Origin: Euperipatoides rowelli
Lineage: Eukaryota; Onychophora; Udeonychophora; Euonychophora; Peripatopsidae
Assembly: GCA_003024985.2 (NCBI GenBank)
Contig: PXIH01S0025374.1
DNA: 10,020 bases
Direction: 5' to 3' (one strand)
The notes beneath the pieces are model-generated. The model did not search any database, was not told the origin of the DNA, and saw nothing but the letters and a program-made list of their open reading frames with translations. This document shows positions 7,652 to 10,020 of the stretch, one piece after another (position 1 is the first letter of the stretch; each line of letters starts with the position of its first letter). The position numbers were made by a program, and so were the translations under genes.

Positions 7652-7662
7652 TATAGAAAATA
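7652..7662 (+). repeat. LINE-C candidate target-site duplication, 3' side
   Basis: TATAGAAAATA is identical to 8485-8495. It sits where the LINE-C 3' tail ends. The sequence is AT-rich and only 11 bases, so chance is possible, but both copies coincide with independently seen homology limits. Confidence 0.6.
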
Positions 7663-8484
7663 ATACATTCATCATCATTGGATGCATTCCCTGAGGTGGA
7701 GGTTTACATTTATGGATCACCAAAGATTTCTATCTTGAGCTCTTCCTTTTAATACAGAGAATTGTCTGATGTTAGCCAAGTCCTTAAGGTCATCCAACTA
7801 TTCTCTTCTTGGTCTTTCTCTTCTTTTTTTCTTTCTTTCAATCCCTCAAGTGCTGTTACTAGTCTATAGATCCTCTCAAGACATGCCCAGCATATTTCCA
7901 TTTCCTCTTCTTTACTTCTTCCAAAAGACTATAACCACCTCCCCTTTATTGCCACACTTCCTGGATTTCTGATCAAATCTGTTCATTTTATTTTCAATAT
8001 TCTTCTTGCACACCTGATATCAAAAACATTTATCTTCTTTTCCAAGTCTTTGGTTAAAGTCCAAGTCTCGCATCCATACAAGAAAACTGACCAAATAGCA
8101 TTTTAACATCTTCAATTTTCAATGTTTGTTAACGTCTCTTCTTAGAAGTTCTTTTTGTTTCCAAAATGCAGAATTTGCCATTCCTATCCTTCTTACAGAT
8201 TTTTTTGTGTTTCTTCCATCTTCTGTTATCAAGCTGCCCAAATATCTAAATTCCTTCATTAGTTCTACTATTTTTCCTTAATTTGGATCTTGCATTTAAT
8301 GTTTCCTTTGTTACCATCACCAGTGTTTTTGTTTTCTCTATATTAATTTTCAATCTGTATTGTGCTCCAATTATATTAATCTTTAGTAAGACACTTTCCA
8401 ATTTGGTTTTATTTGCTCTGAGAATGGCAATGTCATCATCATACCTTATTTTATTGAAGTTCATTCCTCCTATTTTTATCCCTT
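7663..8484 (-). mobile_element. LINE-C, 5'-truncated LINE fragment with ATG-repeat tail
   Basis: Reverse-strand fragment of a third LINE family. It begins within the KGIKIGG segment just before the RT YADD box and runs to the 3' end, which carries a short ATGATGATGA tail (7679-7669) instead of poly(A). 5' truncation with an 11-base duplication is the standard footprint of incomplete target-primed reverse transcription. Motifs match the widespread arthropod LINE proteins often mis-annotated as craniofacial development protein 2-like; RTE-like clade is likely but not proven. Confidence 0.8.
7690..8484 (-). pseudogene. LINE-C RT C-terminal half and tail domain (broken)
   Basis: From the 5' cut the frame reads KGIKIGGMNFNKIR then YDDD (8443-8432), which is the YADD active-site box with Ala changed to Asp, followed by KINIEKTKTLVMV. 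Next are FRYLGSLITEDGR and RRIGMANSAFWKQKELL (8250-8120), the thumb region. After a stop and frameshift near 8110, LYGCETWTLTKDLEKKI (about 8084-8034) and RCARRILKIK appear, then degraded versions of the LGH-x-LR and GRPRRR-x-x-DDL motifs (about 7900-7770). The ATG at 8527 lies outside the element in flanking DNA, so it is not a real start. Stops and several frame changes show long decay. Confidence 0.8.
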
Positions 8485-8495
8485 TATAGAAAATA
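8485..8495 (+). repeat. LINE-C candidate target-site duplication, 5' side
   Basis: Second copy of TATAGAAAATA, directly at the 5' truncation point of LINE-C. Confidence 0.6.
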
Positions 8496-8690
8496 GTTAT
8501 AGTAAAATAATTAAAATTCTCTTTCATTAAAGTTCATCTTTGAAGAAAGACAACTATAGTAGCAAATGTGCCTTAAGAATTAGATTTTATGGAGTGCGGA
8601 TGTTTTATGAATTATAATAAATGTCCAGTTCACACCACTATCATCCATTGTTTATGTTTATATAAAAGTGAGGTTTAATTTAGATGACTG
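8496..8690. other. Unassigned AT-rich sequence
   Basis: No open frame, RNA or repeat structure that I can support on either strand. Confidence 0.4.
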
Positions 8691-9050
8691 TTAATTTTTT
8701 GAAAAGTTTTTCTTGGATTTGATCTGGTGACAATAATGGAGCTTCAACTGGATTGATGGAATTAGCATATCCTCTAGATGTATGTTACTTTCTATTAGAT
8801 AATACCACAATAATTTTTCAATATATTGTCTACCTTGATTGCTACAAGGAAGTTTGCCAATGTGATAAATAGTCCTTACTTCCTAATCATATTTGCAGGT
8901 TGGTTCAAAGTTTATTGTAAAATAATTTAAGCTTTACTGTTTGCATTCCAAAAGATCTTTTTCATGATGCATTTGAAGAGGTAATGAAATAATAATCTGA
9001 TAGTTATGGGATTAATTATAGTCTTAACCGTAAAAATTTACCTGTAAAAA
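8691..9050 (-). pseudogene. Unrecognised coding-like stretch, possible decayed exon
   Basis: I do not recognise this sequence. One reverse frame is open for 63 codons (8882-8694, stop TAA at 8693-8691) and holds EVRTIYHIGKLPCSNQGRQY and IEKLLWYYLIESNIHLEDML, which is less biased than random AT-rich translation. The same frame extends upstream to about 9050 with only four stops (about 9028, 9016, 8938, 8885), including LPLQMHHEKDLLECKQ and NYFTINFEPTCKYD. Just upstream, the reverse strand has a T-run ending ACAG (about 9056-9043), resembling a 3' splice acceptor. This could be a pseudogene exon or a piece of another transposon. No ATG in a useful position and no known motif. Confidence 0.3.
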
Positions 9051-9682
9051 AAAAATCAATGAGTCTTTTTGGTTATATGAGAAGTGTTTTTGAATACAAA
9101 TTAAAGCGATGAAATTTGTGGCCTTCTATTACAGCTTGAATTTATTTTCAATAAAAATTTCAAAATATGCACTAAACTTTGACATTTTTTTAGATTGAGG
9201 ATAATGGAGCAGAGTAGGAATAGTGAACATCTCTATTAGTAAAGAATTTCTATAAATTCTTCAAAGTAAATTATGTGTCATTATCTAAACTTATATGAAG
9301 CAAATAATCCTAATGTGTGGCTATTTTGTCTAACATCACTAATTTTGGTGGATGATTGTAGCATTGTATCTTATCAAACCCAGGCAAAGAAGTCAAATTT
9401 AAAATCACAGTAGAGCTAAAGTTGATTATATATTTAAAGATTCAGGTGGTTGTGTTGCTTTTTCCAATTCATTTTGATTTTTTATCTGCTTGTAATATGG
9501 TTGATGATCGAAGGAGTAAGCCTGGCTAAAAGTACTAAACAAATCCACCTCTGTAAAGAAGTGGGTGGGAGCTAACTTGTAATGAGTTACACAAGAAAAG
9601 TGTAAACTGTTCAAAGATATTTACATCAATTAATGTCACATTTTAGATACAGAGCTAAAGTATGTATATCAAAACTATTCCA
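9051..9682. other. Unassigned sequence with short reverse-strand open runs
   Basis: No recognisable gene. On the reverse strand there are short open runs in different frames, for example a 62-codon run at 9614-9429 that starts at TTG rather than ATG, and one around 9240-9150 (IEMFTIPTLLHYPQSKKM). They may be decayed coding sequence related to the 8691-9050 stretch, or chance. I see no motifs, splice sites or repeats that decide this. Confidence 0.3.
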
Positions 9683-9716
9683 GATGATACTCAGCATCTG
9701 ATGATACTCAGCATCT
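9683..9716 (+). repeat. Perfect 17-bp tandem duplication
   Basis: GATGATACTCAGCATCT occurs twice in direct succession (9683-9699 and 9700-9716) with no mismatch. It looks like a recent slippage or repair duplication, since the surroundings are old and diverged. Confidence 0.9.
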
Positions 9717-9781
9717 GAAATGTGTGTGTCTGTCAAATCGGAATAAATTGATCTTGACATTCTAGATAACAAAGGAGTTTG

Positions 9782-9789
9782 GTCTAATG
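9782..9789 (+). repeat. Putative hAT target-site duplication, left copy
   Basis: The 8 bases GTCTAATG directly precede the hAT-like terminus. hAT elements make 8-bp duplications; TA at the two central positions fits the Buster-type nnnTAnnn pattern. The matching right copy would lie outside the window, so this is unconfirmed. Confidence 0.45.
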
Positions 9790-10020
9790 CAGCGATGGCA
9801 AATACGTGGCACGTGTGCCAAAGATGGCACGTTTGAAATTTTTGTTGGCACACCAAGAAATTTTAATTTATCATTGAAATTTTATCATATAAAATAATAC
9901 ATTCAAACATAAAATTAATATGCACCGATAGTGCAATTTGATAGCCAAATGCAATTTGTATTAAATTTTGTTGTTTATAAACTAGTAATAAACCAGTAAT
10001 AATAATAAACCCAGTAATAA
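9790..10020. mobile_element. hAT-type DNA transposon terminus (runs out of the window)
   Basis: CAGCGATGGCAAA at 9790 resembles the CAG(T/C)GATGGC ends of animal hAT elements, followed by closely spaced TGGCAC motifs in both orientations: 9807-9812, 9815-9820 (reverse), 9825-9830 and 9846-9851. Such subterminal repeats are typical transposase-binding sites. The rest (9860-10020) is AT-rich and non-coding, as in many non-autonomous copies. The other end and any transposase lie beyond the window. Recognition of the terminus is from memory of the family pattern. Confidence 0.6.
9979..10020 (+). repeat. Short imperfect tandem repeat, CAGTAATAA type
   Basis: Three related units (ACTAGTAATAA, ACCAGTAATAATAATAA, ACCCAGTAATAA) follow each other up to the window end. 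The array may continue outside. It lies inside the presumed hAT element and could be a minisatellite or slippage product. Confidence 0.6.

Noticed and set aside
7769-7972. Forward open frame of 67 codons with membrane-like Leu/Phe/Ser runs
   Set aside because: Antisense to the basic C-terminal part of LINE-C.
8283-8489. Forward open frame of 68 codons
   Set aside because: Antisense to the LINE-C RT YDDD region.
9426-9614. Reverse open frame of 62 codons
   Set aside because: It starts at TTG, has no motif and no supporting splice sites; kept only as part of the unassigned stretch.
9626-9856. Reverse open frame of 76 codons
   Set aside because: It starts at TTG and runs across the hAT terminus, the flanking DNA and the 17-bp tandem duplication, so it is not one gene.
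1-10020. CRISPR array, operon, phage defence or bacterial gene cluster
   Set aside because: No regularly spaced repeats, no bacterial gene organisation; all recognisable proteins are eukaryotic LINE domains.

Overview
This is AT-rich eukaryotic nuclear DNA, probably from an invertebrate and plausibly an arthropod. I see no intact host gene. The window is a stack of decayed transposable elements. The evidence is several retrotransposon protein domains broken by stops and frameshifts, terminal inverted repeats, and short direct repeats exactly at element edges. The organism assignment is an inference from the element types only (LINEs with apurinic/apyrimidinic-type endonuclease, a hAT end, MITEs).

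Layout. (1) About 247-2017 and 7004-7190, + strand: LINE-A, an old non-LTR retrotransposon in two pieces. It keeps a hydrophobic leader ending in a degenerate 2A-like motif, an ORF1 with the L1-ORF1-like RNA-binding fold, and an endonuclease domain; no reverse transcriptase is visible. (2) 1051-1260: a 210-bp MITE with 34-bp terminal inverted repeats, inserted in LINE-A ORF1. (3) 2018-7003, - strand: LINE-B, an apparently full-length but dead LINE of about 5 kb. It has a 5' UTR, ORF1 with a CCHC knuckle, ORF2 with endonuclease, RT and a C-terminal CCHC, then a 3' UTR, poly(A) signal and short tail. It lies inside the LINE-A endonuclease and is bounded by a perfect 15-bp target-site duplication, so LINE-A is the older element. 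(4) 7275-7507: a long foldback, likely another MITE. (5) 7663-8484, - strand: LINE-C, a 5'-truncated LINE of another family (RT from just before the YADD box to the 3' tail), with an 11-bp candidate duplication. (6) 8496-9789: mostly unassigned AT-rich DNA, with one open - strand stretch (8691-9050) that may be a decayed exon, and a 17-bp tandem duplication. (7) 9790 to the window end: the terminus of a hAT transposon, running out of the window.

The elements do not work together as a system. The value of the window is as an insertion record: LINE-A first, then MITE-1 and LINE-B into it, with the foldback and LINE-C nearby. The features most worth checking are the 2A-like leader of LINE-A, the LINE-B insertion footprint with its TTTT/A nick site, and the unassigned 8.7-9.05 kb coding-like stretch.
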